The position numbers and the translations under genes are program-made. From Mermis nigrescens (taxonomy: Eukaryota; Nematoda; Enoplea; Mermithida; Mermithidae), in assembly GCA_036768485.1 (NCBI GenBank), contig JAVLUZ010000338.1:186001-250000 (forward strand): DNA of 64,000 nt, given 5' to 3'. Below, one piece after another: positions 11,561 to 22,047 of the stretch (positions are counted from its first letter, which is position 1; each line of letters begins with the position of its first letter). The notes beneath the pieces are model-generated. The model ran no database searches and was not told the DNA's origin. It was given only the letters and a program-made list of their open reading frames with translations.

Positions 11561-11898
11561 TTTAGAAAGAAAGTGAACAAAATTGCAAAAAAATCACAAA
11601 ATTTCAAACTTTGGCTTACTGTAACTCAATTTATTTTTAATTTCAAGGAAAACAAAAGTTTCCGTGTTTCTCAGCGCCAAAAGTTGTCCAAAATATCTAT
11701 TTTTCAGGTATGATTAATTTTTGACTTTTCACAACCTTGGTCAAACTTCTCAGAATTGGTGTCTTAAAATACAATTACGATGTAAAATTTTGAACAGTCT
11801 GCTAGGCGCGAGCATTTTTACTTTGTTGTTATTCAAGCTTTGACATCTATGCTCGCTTCTGAAGAACCCAAAATATCAAAAGTTTCAAAGCCTACGAC

Positions 11899-12157
11899 CA
11901 CACATGGGCGTGGGGAGGGATCTGACCCTCCAGAAACCAAAATACCCCCCCCCAGAAATCATAATACCCTTTCCATAAAATTCAATTTTTGAAATTTTTT
12001 TTCTTTTTTTCACAATTTTTTGATGCCAATGGATAGTGCTTGATGAGAAACGTCGGAAAATGGTGTTTTTATCGCTATACCATCATTTTTAAGGCCATTT
12101 TTTGACCTTCAAAATATCTTGCTCCCCCTCCCCAGAATTTTCTTGCTGCCCACATCT
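11899..12157 (-). mobile_element. Family A hAT-like MITE nested in Harbinger
   Basis: Minus-oriented full copy from CACACATGGGCGTGG to TTGCTGCCCACATCTG. It lies just upstream of the Myb-like C-terminal exon. Confidence 0.88.
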
Positions 12158-12159
12158 GC

Positions 12160-12357
12160 CTACGACACATGCTACAAGAGGAAGTTTGCCATTAGTTGAT
12201 TTAAAGCGGCAACACATGGAAGCTCAATTTCAAATAAAGTTAAAGCTGATGCAAGAAGAATCAGCTAATGCAAAAGTTTTGCACAATTTGCATGTTGAAG
12301 CTGTCAAAGAGCAAATTAAAGCTTCAAAGGCAAAATTTGCTTATTACGAAGAAAAGT
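12160..12357 (+). pseudogene. Harbinger Myb/SANT-like protein, C-terminal coiled-coil exon
   Basis: An open frame encodes LKRQHMEAQFQIKLKLMQEE and then a further helical, glutamate/lysine-rich stretch to a stop at 12355-12357. The heptad-like spacing is what Myb/SANT-like Harbinger proteins carry at their C-terminus. A splice acceptor probably lies just upstream (AG near 12178 or 12195). An AATAAA follows about 270 bp downstream. It is separated from the N-terminal exon by 3.2 kb that holds the transposase on the other strand. Confidence 0.55.
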
Positions 12358-12629
12358 AGAGACAAATTCACAAAACTTTTGGAATATCTGCGCCACAATT
12401 TACGGCTGCAGGGCCCCCTATTTTGTCAGCACTATCAGTTCAGTTTTTCTCCAGTCAACCGGGAAATGGCAAAGGTGTTATCATGGGTCTGTATGGAGAT
12501 GAAAGTGATAGACTGCCACATGTCAATTCATTCAGTTATATGAATATGTAATGATCTGTTCATTGTTCATTTTGTAGCAGCATGCATGCTCTTGTAATGG
12601 AAAAATTGGTTTTTACTTGTGTTTCAGGC

Positions 12630-12635
12630 AATAAA
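12630..12635 (+). terminator. AATAAA polyadenylation signal
   Basis: A canonical hexamer downstream of the Myb-like coiled-coil exon, inside the Harbinger element. It is the likely 3' end signal of that gene. Confidence 0.4.
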
Positions 12636-13413
12636 GCTTGATGTCAATTTGTTAATCGTTTAATTCCATCATATAACATGTGAATAATTTCTCGGCAGGC
12701 AGGTTTTCCAAATTGATATCGTAGATAAAAATCTCAATCATTGTAAATTTCAAACAGATCAATGCGGCTTATAATATTAAGAGCCAAATCATCAACAACC
12801 TGATCTTCATTAATATCATCATCAAATTCAACAAATTCAATAAAATCAACCACCTCCTTTTACGTCACATGAAAGATGATTTAGCACTCACTTTAGACCT
12901 GCTCCTACTAGGTCTAAAGTTCTGGACAAAAAGCTGATTTTTAGCTCGAGTTTAGTCGACATTTAGCCTAGCCCTTCTTTTGGAATACCACCTTCGTGCT
13001 AAATTTTTGAGTTAGCCGGAGTTTAGCACAAGATTTGTCCAATGCTAGAGTTAGCCCACGTTTGGGATCTGGCCCTTAATGTGCATAATTCTCATGCTCT
13101 GCTAGCCTGTTTTCATGTGTAAACAATTTGTTACATACAGTACAAAGGTGCAGCTTATGCTTCTGAAGCCACAATTGATTTGAACCACTATCAAAAAGAT
13201 CACTGGCACCTGTTGGTGGAAGCCTATCATAAGCCGTCTGACACCAAGATCTGCAGAAAATTTAACAATATTTGCTATAGTTCTTCAAAGAGTATTTGTA
13301 AGCAAATTTTTATAAAGTTTGTAAGAAAATTTTTATAAGATTGTGAGACAAAGTTCATATTTGTAAACCTTGGTAGAAAAAATTTATATTTATAGACTCT
13401 CTAGGCACAGTCA

Positions 13414-13453
13414 GAACATGTCTGAACATGTCTATGCATGCTTGAACATGTTT
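13414..13453 (+). promoter_or_regulatory. Four contiguous p53-family-type decamers
   Basis: Four back-to-back 10-mers: GAACATGTCT, GAACATGTCT, ATGCATGCTT, GAACATGTTT. Three fit the RRRCWWGYYY half-site exactly and one has a single mismatch. Another perfect half-site, AAGCATGTTT, lies at 13558-13567. It may be a simple 10-bp tandem repeat. Binding is not shown and no gene is near. Confidence 0.35.
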
Positions 13454-13656
13454 AGCATATTTAAGACATGGTAGCAAGAGTGGACCACTGCTTATAAGTA
13501 TTGTAGAAGATACAAGCTTGATGTGTTAGAGGAAACACGCAACATGCTTAACACATCAAGCATGTTTAGCCGTGTTAGTGTGGGAGTCCCCCTTCCCCTC
13601 TCCCTGCTGAGAATCCATGGGTAATAAGAGTGGACCAGGAAGTCAAATACACCATT

Positions 13657-13827
13657 GGCCTAGTTTACACTAGCTTGGCTGAGTTTACAACTTAGTTCAG
13701 GTTTAGTCTAGGTATATCCTATTTTACACTTGAGCTTAGTTTACACCTTAGTTCTAGTTTAGTCTTGGTTCAATCCTAGTTTACACTTAATTCAGGTTTA
13801 GTCCCAGTATAATCCTATTTAACACTA
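13657..13827 (+). repeat. Short degenerate tandem repeat
   Basis: Three to four units, each about 50-55 bp, carry CTAGTTTACACTTAG, TTCAGGTTTAGTC and TATCCTATTT. Units drift by substitutions. Non-coding. Confidence 0.6.
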
Positions 13828-14451
13828 AGGCTTGACACTGGGCCAATTTCGACCCTCCCAGTCCTCAATTATCCTACAACATTGCCATTCCTTGACCCTT
13901 GCCTATGTTATAACACTGCGGACAGACTCTTGGGCCAACCTCCTCTGCTATAAAACTGTATATATTATAAAATTAGGGACAGACTATGGGTGGAACCGGC
14001 CTCCTGTCCTTAACCATTGCCAATCTTATAACATTGGGGCCACAGAGCTTTGCTTAACTACTCAACCATTCTTGCGACATCCTGGTATAAGTTTGAACCT
14101 GTTTGTGTTGTCACCTATTCAAGAAATATGACATCCCAGTGCAAGTTTAGATCCGCACAGACATGCTTGACCTATTTTACTCCCTGTTGTATATAAATTA
14201 TGCCTTCAAGACCCTTAATTAGGCTGCAGAAAAGTGGGACCTGTGTGTACATAAGATGGACCAAGTTATTCACATGTTATAAAATAAGGGACCTGCAAAA
14301 TGCAAGCGCAGGAGGTGTCTCTATACTACTACAGAAAATGAGTTTGCAATCCTAAATGTCATACTCTAAAAATTTATCATTTATACATTCTCAAACATGT
14401 GTAAATTCAAAAGAGAACTAATGGACATTTTTGTTTTTCAAGAGTCACATG
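13828..14451. other. Non-coding, TTATAA-rich stretch
   Basis: Repeated phrases of the kind TATAAAATTAGGGACAGACT and TTATAACATTGGGG recur. They recall the TTATAACA-rich terminal segments of Polintons A and B, but no alignment can be claimed. Confidence 0.3.
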
Positions 14452-14694
14452 CATAGGTTACCAGCACCGAGATTCTGGGGAGGAAGGGGGGCTGAAAAAA
14501 TTTTCAAAGGTCAAAAAATGGTTTCAAAAGAGGTCGAATGGCAAAAAAACACAATTTTTTGACGTTTCTTATTGAGGACTACCCAATAAGATCAAAAAAT
14601 TGCTAAAAAAGCAAAAAAAATTCAAAATTTGGATACTGAGGGGTATTTCTACTTCTGGGGGGTGCATACCCCCAAACCCCCATGCCTATGTGTG
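14452..14694 (+). mobile_element. Family A hAT-like MITE with perfect 8-bp duplication
   Basis: The element starts CATAGGTTACCAGC and ends CCTATGTGTG. GTCACATG lies directly outside on both sides (14444-14451 and 14695-14702), a perfect 8-bp target duplication. Confidence 0.92.
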
Positions 14695-14719
14695 GTCACA
14701 TGTCCATCTGCACATTTAG

Positions 14720-15425
14720 ATAAAATGGAAAATGTGGAACAAAATGCAAATGTCCAAATTGGGCTGATGAATGTTCCTATTCTAATGACAAACTCTTAAA
14801 CCCTGAAAATTATACTAGTATTTTAGACAGTTCAACACCCAACATTTGTTCTTTTGTCCCTAAGATAAACTGTGATTCCAAATCAAAACACATTTACATG
14901 TTGCAAATACAATTATTTGATAACTCATTCCTGAAAAACTAACAATTAGTCTGCTTTCCACGTGGTCAAGATGCTTTTATTTGCTTTGGGGAGAGTCCTA
15001 TTATAGGAACTCCTGATTTTTGTTAAAATCATAAATGTAATAAAAAGCACCAAATTTTGTTATTATAATGAGCCTGAAAGAATCAATTTCATAAATTCTG
15101 ATGGGATGGTTCCTATTATAGCCTGGGAAACAATTCTTGTTACTGTTTATGAACCAAAATAATCAGTGAAACTTGTAAAGCACTGCACTCAATGTAACTT
15201 TATAGGAGGATTAGAAATAGAAATTTCTGAAAACACTGTTAATTTAATTGAAATTTGTTCTCAACCTTATTCCTGTAGAATATCTGAACCTAAGACACTA
15301 GAAAAAATTCAATTTCCTTAAGAAGTAGTTACAAAACAGCATACATTCTCTGTGAAGTTATGGAATAGTGGAATTTTTCTTGAAGAACAAAGTTGTAACA
15401 AAGGATGCCTGGTGCCGTTCTTATA
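14720..15425 (+). pseudogene. Retroelement envelope-like (phlebovirus G2-like) fragment
   Basis: Broken frames. The last part, about 15180-15410, reads HCTQCNFIGGLEIEIS, then ICSQPYSCRI, VKLWNSGIF and SCNKGC. That cysteine and beta-strand pattern resembles the G2-type fusion glycoprotein found as env in some BEL/Pao and gypsy retrotransposons. Upstream pieces hold only scattered traces. At least four in-frame stops make it non-functional. Assigned by pattern from memory of the family. The alternative is unrelated chance sequence. Confidence 0.4.
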
Positions 15426-15525
15426 ACATAATATGATATAGCCTCTATTTCTAGGAGTTAATAATAAATAATCAATTCAATAGTAAGTGACCCACTAAAC
15501 CATAGGTGTAGATTCGGGTAGTCTT

Positions 15526-15780
15526 CATAGGTGGGCAGCAGCAAAATTCTGGGGAGAGGGGTGAAAAAAATTTAAAAGGTAAAAAATTAGTCTTAAAAGT
15601 GGTTGTATGGCGAAAAACACAATTTTTTGACTTTTCTCATCAAGCACTATCCAATGGCATCAAAAAATTGCTAAAAAGAAAAAAATTTGAAGCTCTAATT
15701 CTAGGGGAGTATTTTGATTTATGGGGGAATTCTAACTTCTGGGGGTGCATACCCCCCCCCAACTCCCACGCCCATAAGTG
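15526..15780 (+). mobile_element. Family A hAT-like MITE
   Basis: Full copy. The flanks GTAGTCTT (15518-15525) and GTAGTCAC (15781-15788) look like an 8-bp duplication with two changes. Confidence 0.88.
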
Positions 15781-17034
15781 GTAGTCACCATCTCAAATTG
15801 AGCTGTCTAGTAAGAACAAAACTGGTGTTGTTGGACTAACCCAACAGCCTTTATCAATGCTGACTCCTCAAGTGTGTGCATAAGCCAATGAGCGAGGACC
15901 AGTTCAATGCTGTAAATTTGTCTCTTCCTTGTAAGAGAACAGAATGATTACTAGGGCAATCAGCAACAGTTGTTGCTTAAGTTAGCAGCTGTCATGTAAA
16001 TGTGATAGCGGCAAGCCGCCATTCAACCACTCATTCCAAATTCAACTCCTTTGCTCTACGTCAAAACAGCAATATATGTACACGCAAAGGACTGAAAAGA
16101 GCTTTCACATTCATTGATTGAGTGAAAAATGAGCACATGAATTTAGTCTCCTGCTGCCCAGCAACAATTAAGACTCTGTTTTGTGATACTTCAAATAGAT
16201 AACGTTGTGCAACATCAGAAAGCAAATTTGCTTTACCCCTTTATTAAATGGAACATAAAAAGACTCAAATATGTAAATTAATTAACATCAAACTCAAAAG
16301 CAAAAAAATCTTTCTTTCAAAACAAAACTTATAAATAAAACATAATCAGTTTTCTTCATTTTCATGTGAAACTCTCCAGCTTGTTGGTAATGTTGTGAAA
16401 ATTGGCAAATAACCAAAAAATAATAAGCTTTGACATTTTTGTTTAATTTCTAATGATCAAAATGATGTAGGTATGTAACCTTAACATAATATGTATGTAT
16501 GTGATTAACTGCAAACCAGCAAGTAATAGAAATCATTGCTTCCAAGATTCATTCAACATTTTCTAAATATGTTATTTTCTTGTGACATTTTCATTACACA
16601 TGGATTTGATCACTGGTTACTGCAAGTTTAACGTGTAATAACATTAAAGCTTTGGTTCAATTATAATTATTTGGTTACTTATGTATTTGATCTTTTTGCC
16701 TATGCAGGTACACACACCCATTAATCACTTGGGTCAATATAGAAATAGTGTGTTATTATTATCTTAAATGTACATTTATCATATTTGTTCTATTGTTGAT
16801 TAAGTACAACATAAGACTTGCTTAACATTATTATAATACAGTCTGAACTTATATAATAACTAGATTACAATTAAGATTAACTCTGAATCATGCTTTTCAT
16901 TCAAAAAAATAAAAATGCGCATTTGTCATGAACATAAAACACCCTCATTAATTTTTAGTACTTAAAAACTAATACTCTTGCTAAAATTCACAACATGAAC
17001 AAATGAGACACTGATTTCAAGAATGTGAATGTAT
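15781..17034. other. Unassigned
   Basis: AT-rich, with no long frame. It may be decayed retroelement pol, given the integrase tail that follows, but no reverse transcriptase motif was found. Confidence 0.3.
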
Positions 17035-17535
17035 GTCGATGCTCATAATGCTGATTGCGATGCTCATTTACCTTATGCTCTTTTTGTGACTAATATGCTC
17101 ATGCATTAAATGACTGGGTATAGTACTTTTCAGTTAGTCTTTGGCCATTTACCACAGCTACCCGCTGATTATGCTTTGTCTTACAATGCACCAATGTATT
17201 TGTTTGATATGTATACATATGATTTGGAAGGTTAGCATCATTTTACAGCAGCATTAAATATTATTCAAAAGCAAATTAAAAATTCTCAATTAAAGCATAA
17301 GCAATCATATGTCATACATGCCCATAACGTAAGCTATTGTGTTGAGGATCTTGTAAGGCTTATGTTAGAGCATGCAATGGTGGATTGTCTAGGAAATTAA
17401 GACCAGTGTTTAATGGTACAAATAGGATAATTAATGTCATATATCCAAATTTACGGATAGAAATATTGTTTAATGACCCACACAAGTTTTTCTTGTAAAT
17501 CACACTAAACCACATGTCATTTGAAACTGGTTTGG
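17035..17535 (+). pseudogene. LTR-retroelement integrase, C-terminal part
   Basis: The frame reads DAHLPYALFVTN, a stop, MTGYSTFQLVFGHLPQLPAD, then a second stop and a helical stretch, then after a frame change GLSRKLRPVFNGTNRI. This is the order at the end of Ty3/gypsy- or BEL-type integrases, where the conserved TGYSPF.LVFGR.P.LP segment follows the catalytic glutamate. The catalytic core itself is not seen. At least two stops and one frameshift. Confidence 0.62.
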
Positions 17536-17759
17536 CAATAGACAGAAAGAGCAACAAGCTGATCATCCAAGTTTTACCAAATGATTCCAGGCTACCTAAA
17601 TCATCCTGACATGCCTTTTCCAGTGATGATGAGCTCTCCAACAAAAATTGATTCTGTAAAGAAGCTATTTAATTTGATCACGTCAATTAGCAACTTTTAG
17701 TAATTTAATATTTAAGTTGATGTTTCATTAAAAACTCCAAACTTATGTCACAAGCTCAA

Positions 17760-18500
17760 ATCATATTACTATTTGTGCTGATCTCTTATTGGCCACCTCC
17801 GAGCTTATTTTTGTGCATCAACCCAATCATAAAATCTCCAAGCTCAACTAAAATGTTTAGCAGAATTACTTCATGTAAATGTTTATGTTATTAGTGATTT
17901 GATGTATTAGTCACAATTTGCTCTTGGCTATTGGGCGTTGAACAATTTCTATATTCAGTTTATTGTATAACTATTTAGTTGTTGTGAACCTGGCATATAA
18001 AAATAAAGCTAGTCTATTTATACATATATTACACAGCAGCTTTATTACAATTCCAATGCAAGCCAAACAAGGATGTCTGACCTCTAGAGAGGGCATGCAT
18101 GTCACCTGGACTCAATGTGATCTAGGGTTTTGATATGATACCAATTTAACTCATGAAAAAATTGCAACAGAACTACTGTTTTTCAATTTTCTTAAGGAAC
18201 TCATTTTTAATCTTTTGAATCCTTAATTCATTTGATCATATTTATTTTTGTCACTCTTATTTCTCCAACCTAAGCTTCTCAATACACATAAGTATTTACT
18301 TTGCACATAATGGTTTTTTCTGTATTAATACTTAATGTTGCACAAATACGGTTTATTCAATGCAGTGAATTAAATATTCAGACTGCCTTCATTTGTTCTG
18401 AGCTTGTGTTCCATTTCCGACTTTCAGGCTGAAGTATTGTATGTGTTGTGTTTTCCCATCCCTAAAAGTATCTCTTAATTCAGCCTCTCAAGAGCCTGTA
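17760..18500 (+). repeat. Possible LTR with TATA-like box and AATAAA
   Basis: This follows the integrase tail. CATATAAAAATAAAGC near 17994 gives both a TATA-like and an AATAAA sequence, and 18105-18500 repeats the dispersed segment at 1316-1735. Position and signals suggest a 3' LTR, but LTR ends were not found. Confidence 0.38.
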
Positions 18501-19118
18501 AGTCCCACATCACTTAGTGGTGATACGTTGCACTGCGTTAAACATGCCAAAAGTTAGGATAGTTAAGATGACACATTTTTTATTATAAAGCACATAATAG
18601 CAATGATATGTCTGTAGTAATCAGTAATTCCCTGGCTTTGTTTTCTGAAAAATAGTATAAATTTGACATTGTATTAGTGAAAAGAGATAAAAATGCTGTA
18701 AGCATTGGAAACAAACCTTTCTCCTCCAGCTCTTTGCACATTTTTGTGGCACACACATCAGTGTTTGCAATTGAGCAGCATCCTCTGCTTGAGATGACTT
18801 GTGTTCTACTGCAAATCCTCAGCTGCCATCAAAGCCTGTAGCATGAGGTTGTTTTGTTGGTCATCCATGTAACCCTTGTATCTGAATTAGGTGGCGCTGA
18901 TTAGATTTTTCTGATGGAACACAGGCGCTACCTTAGGCTGTGCTACAGGCATTGCCTGTGGCTTACCTGTTGCCAAATTCAGTTGGCCTAATTTTGCTCA
19001 AATTTTTAGCCTTTGGATGCAGCAAACAATGCTGCTCTGAAAGTATTAAACAATTGCAAGTGGCTACCTAATTTATGCTAATATTTAAATGTTTGTCATC
19101 ATTATCAAAATTGGAGAG
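18501..19118. other. Unassigned
   Basis: No frame or repeat arm recognised. It holds a small palindrome, CATCACTTAGTGGTGAT, near 18508. Confidence 0.35.
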
Positions 19119-19126
19119 CTTGTCAC

Positions 19127-19386
19127 CATAGGTGGGCAGCACCAAAATTCTGGGTGGGGGTTCAAAAATTTCTGGAGGGGGTGAAAAAATTTTTAAAGGT
19201 CAAAAAATGGTCTTAAAAGTGGTTGTATGGTGAAAGAAACACCATTTTTTGACGTTTCTCATAAAGCACTATCCAATGGCATCAATAAATTGCTAGAAAA
19301 ACAAAAAAAATTTGTCTAGGGGGGTATTTTGGTTTCTGAGGGTGGTATTTCAACTTCTGGGGGTGCATACCCCCAAACCCCCTGCC
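19127..19386 (+). mobile_element. Family A hAT-like MITE, first of two at one site
   Basis: Starts CATAGGTGGGCAGC; the right terminus is slightly truncated. It is flanked by CTTGTCAC at 19119-19126 and 19387-19394. Confidence 0.9.
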
Positions 19387-19394
19387 CTTGTCAC

Positions 19395-19663
19395 TATATG
19401 TGGGCAGCACCAAAATTTTGGGGAAGGGGGTGCAAGATTTTTCAAAGGCAAATAATGGCCTTAAAAACAGTGGTATGGCAAAAAAACCCATGTTTTTCAA
19501 CGTTTCCCATTGAGCACTATCTACTGGAATAAAAAAATTGCAAAAAACCAAAAACAATTTCAAAAATTGAAATTTGGGGGGGGGCTATTTTGTTTTCTGG
19601 GATGGTATTTTGCTTTCTTTAGAGGTTGCATACCCCAAACTCCCCATTCCACACTCAGGTGTG
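19395..19663 (+). mobile_element. Family A hAT-like MITE, second at the same site
   Basis: Starts TATATGTGGGCAGC and ends CTCAGGTGTG. CTTGTCAC flanks it on both sides (19387-19394 and 19664-19671), shared with the first copy. Two insertions, or a tandem duplication, thus used the same 8-bp target. Confidence 0.9.
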
Positions 19664-19972
19664 CTTGTCACTATGTAAGCATTCATACATAGGGTTTTCC
19701 TTCTTATAACTTTTGTTAGTACTAACAATATTACTATTGTCACATCAAATGAGGTTTCATGTTCATCAGCACTACTTTGATTATTATAGTTTGTACGGCT
19801 ATTACACAAATTAGCCTCAGCTAGAAATCTTTGATTTTGAATTAGATTTGAATTACGGTTATTTTGTATAAAAGAGGCAGAATTAGTCCATAAATTTGGG
19901 ACTTCTGACCAAAATTTTGATTATTTCAAGCATTAGCATAATTATTATGACATCTGTATTGATTAAAATGGT

Positions 19973-20960
19973 TCATACCTCAACCTGGTCAGCTAGGTGG
20001 TCAATATTGTCTTTGCTTGTGGGCTGGCCGGCTTTGTAGTTTGTGGCACTGCTCGGTGCTGTGGTTATTTTTGGACAATGCATGCAGAAATGTGCATTGT
20101 TTCTCAGCATTGGCTGCGATGTTTGAAGCTGGATTAACTGATCCAACTTATTCCCTAATTTATCATCAAAATTGTCCATGGTACCTGAATCAGGGAAAAT
20201 AGCCATTATTAAATGAGTGCCTGAAAAATTATCACGTAATAATTGTAATTCAGTATATTGTGCGGCTTCAAGTGCATTGACTAAATTATGAAAATTGCAA
20301 TAATCTAGGCCTTCTGTTATATTAGATGACAACACTCAGAAAAAATTGTTCTATTATTTTCTCACATCCAGCATTATCAAAATCTGGATAAGCAGAAAAT
20401 GCAAATTTCTTTCAGATTTTGCAAACATTCCATAACAGTTTCAGAAGCTCCTTGCCTTCTGTCATAAATTATCTGTCAATGCACCTCCAAATTGCGCCTA
20501 TCTGGAAATAACATTTTTAAAGCATTTATGACTCCTGCATAAGTTTGTGGGGGATTCCCTTGCAGTCTTACTTGCTTATAGGAGGCCTGAGCATCTCCAG
20601 CTGAATTAGATTTTAGGAAAGCCACTCTACATGTCTTATCTTGTGCAGTTAAACCTTGCAAAATTGAGAAATTTCCGAATTTTTCTGATTCTTTCTGTAA
20701 AATATTCGCCAAAAGCTCCAGAAAATTGCCTAAAAAGCATAAAAATCAAAAAGTATTAGTGCTGAAATGGGGCCTTCTAGCTTGTCCAATATGGAAATCA
20801 CCCAGATTTTCTACCTTTAAATCAAGTGGATTAATCTCTGCTGGTAATTGATTTATAACAGTTTGTAAAGCACTTTTAATCATAGCATTGGATTGAACAT
20901 GCTGATGAGTAGTATTTCTACTTTGTTTTCTGCTTTTTTCAGGCAAAGTGTGATATGATG
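19973..20960 (-). pseudogene. LTR-retroelement gag fragment joined to Polinton A
   Basis: Minus-strand frames read through AQDKTCRVAFLK, ASYKQVRL, TYAGVINALKMLFPDRR and RRQGASETVMECLQNL. This is the spacing of a gag capsid region, where a QG.SE.V..Y..L.-type helix follows the F....Y..L...F helices. Further downstream, EGLDYCNFHNLVNALEAAQY matches the next gag helix. CMHC near 20070 could be half of a zinc knuckle. Stops near 20757 and 20476 and a frame change near 20340 break it. Its upstream edge touches the point where Polinton A stops matching Polinton B, just inside the capsid gene. Confidence 0.6.
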
Positions 20961-21099
20961 CACATTCAATGCTTTAAATCCTTGTATTGTTTTTTTTAAC
21001 GAACTATATTCAGAATTTCTTAATCCGAATAAATGTTGCAACTTTTTAGATTTACAGTGTCTATTTATGACTTTCTACATTGTTGTTTCTTTTTCATAT

Positions 21100-21248
21100 T
21101 TATAAACTTTCTTTACTCACACCTACACTTGGGGGTCTTTTTGTCTTTTGTTTTCTGTACCATCTTACAGTAACTAGTGCTTTTTGCGGTTTGGCTGCAG
21201 TCATCATGATTCCTAATGAGGGACATGTAGAAAAAGGTTGAAAAGACA
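21100..21248 (-). CDS. Small basic Polinton protein (A)
   Basis: A 49-codon frame starting MSFQPFSTC and containing KPQK, RWYRKQKTKRPP and VGVSKESL. It is strongly basic, so nucleic-acid binding is a fair guess. Equivalent frames lie at the same place in copies B (27990-28142) and C (about 40260-40430). Conservation across three copies argues that it was a real gene. No named family recognised. Confidence 0.5.
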
Positions 21249-21254
21249 TTTTTA

Positions 21255-22007
21255 CAATATTGACGATCTTTTGAAGTGCAACTGTATGATGATTGGATCT
21301 GACAGCAGAAAACTATAGTTGTCTATTCTTTATTGCTATGGATATTGATGGTACATAGCTTTGTAGTACCTTATAATAGGAAACATTTTCATATTTATAG
21401 CTTACAAGATGTGGCGTTGGCTGAAAGACATCAACGCAGATTTTTTGAGAGCAGTACGCGCTGGTTACAACAAGATCGGATTTGATCATAAAGACAGGTT
21501 TGATCCAGACACGACGCTCACCCCTGATGGCAAAGTTTTTGTTGGGGATAATGTTTGAATAAACGGTGTCCATATTTAAACCTAATAATTCTGCCAAGTA
21601 AGGCAAATTTATTTGTACTTGAGTGTTTTTAATATTTAGAACTGCATAATTGTCAGGTGTAATATTCAGTGAATGTTATTCCGGATACTTTTTGGTAGAG
21701 CCTGATTGAACATACTTACCAGTTCTGCAATGCTAGACGGAAAATTTTTAAATTCCATATGAAATTTTTTCATAATCTTTTTTTATCAGGTGAAACGTAA
21801 CTGATGGAATTCATAGTCACTGAAGGCGATTTTAGAATAATTTGATTTACACCCATCTCCCATTTGCCCATCAATTTTAGGGGTTTTTTTCAGCTGGAGA
21901 GTATATGTTCCACTATTGTTTTTAATAGCTTTTGTGGATTTAAAAAGCACGTAAAAGTCACCAGGACCTGTTCTGAAATCATCCATTTTGATTAATACAA
22001 TGAGCAT
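21255..22007 (-). pseudogene. Polinton minor-capsid-type (penton-like) protein (A)
   Basis: Starts MDDFRTGPGDFYVLFKSTKA, followed by YTLQLKKTPKIDG. This is the N-terminal strand pattern (short start, then a strand ending in L.KP..L.G.WEVG) of the Polinton single-jelly-roll minor capsid protein. After a frame change near 21786 it resumes with LPYLAELLGLNMDTVYSN, then CSQKICVDVFQPTPHL and YKVLQSYVPSI, corresponding to the later strands. Copies B and C supply the same gene. Broken by frameshifts and stops. The name follows published Polinton assignments and is family-level. Confidence 0.62.
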
Positions 22008-22047
22008 TTATGCATTTCTATATATAACTTTCTGACATTTGACATTC

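Larger units (their letters stand above)
8496..13075. mobile_element. PIF/Harbinger transposon, two-gene type
   Basis: The left terminus GGGCCAAATTTCTAAA and the right terminus, reverse complemented, GGGCCAGATCCCAAA form an inverted repeat. Further related inner segments are rich in GGGCTAA and TAGCACAAG. TTA lies directly outside on both sides (8493-8495 and 13076-13078), the 3-bp duplication typical of Harbinger. It contains the two usual genes, a Myb/SANT-like DNA-binding protein and a DDE transposase, both decayed. A family A MITE is nested at 11899-12157, so the Harbinger insertion came first. Confidence 0.88.
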
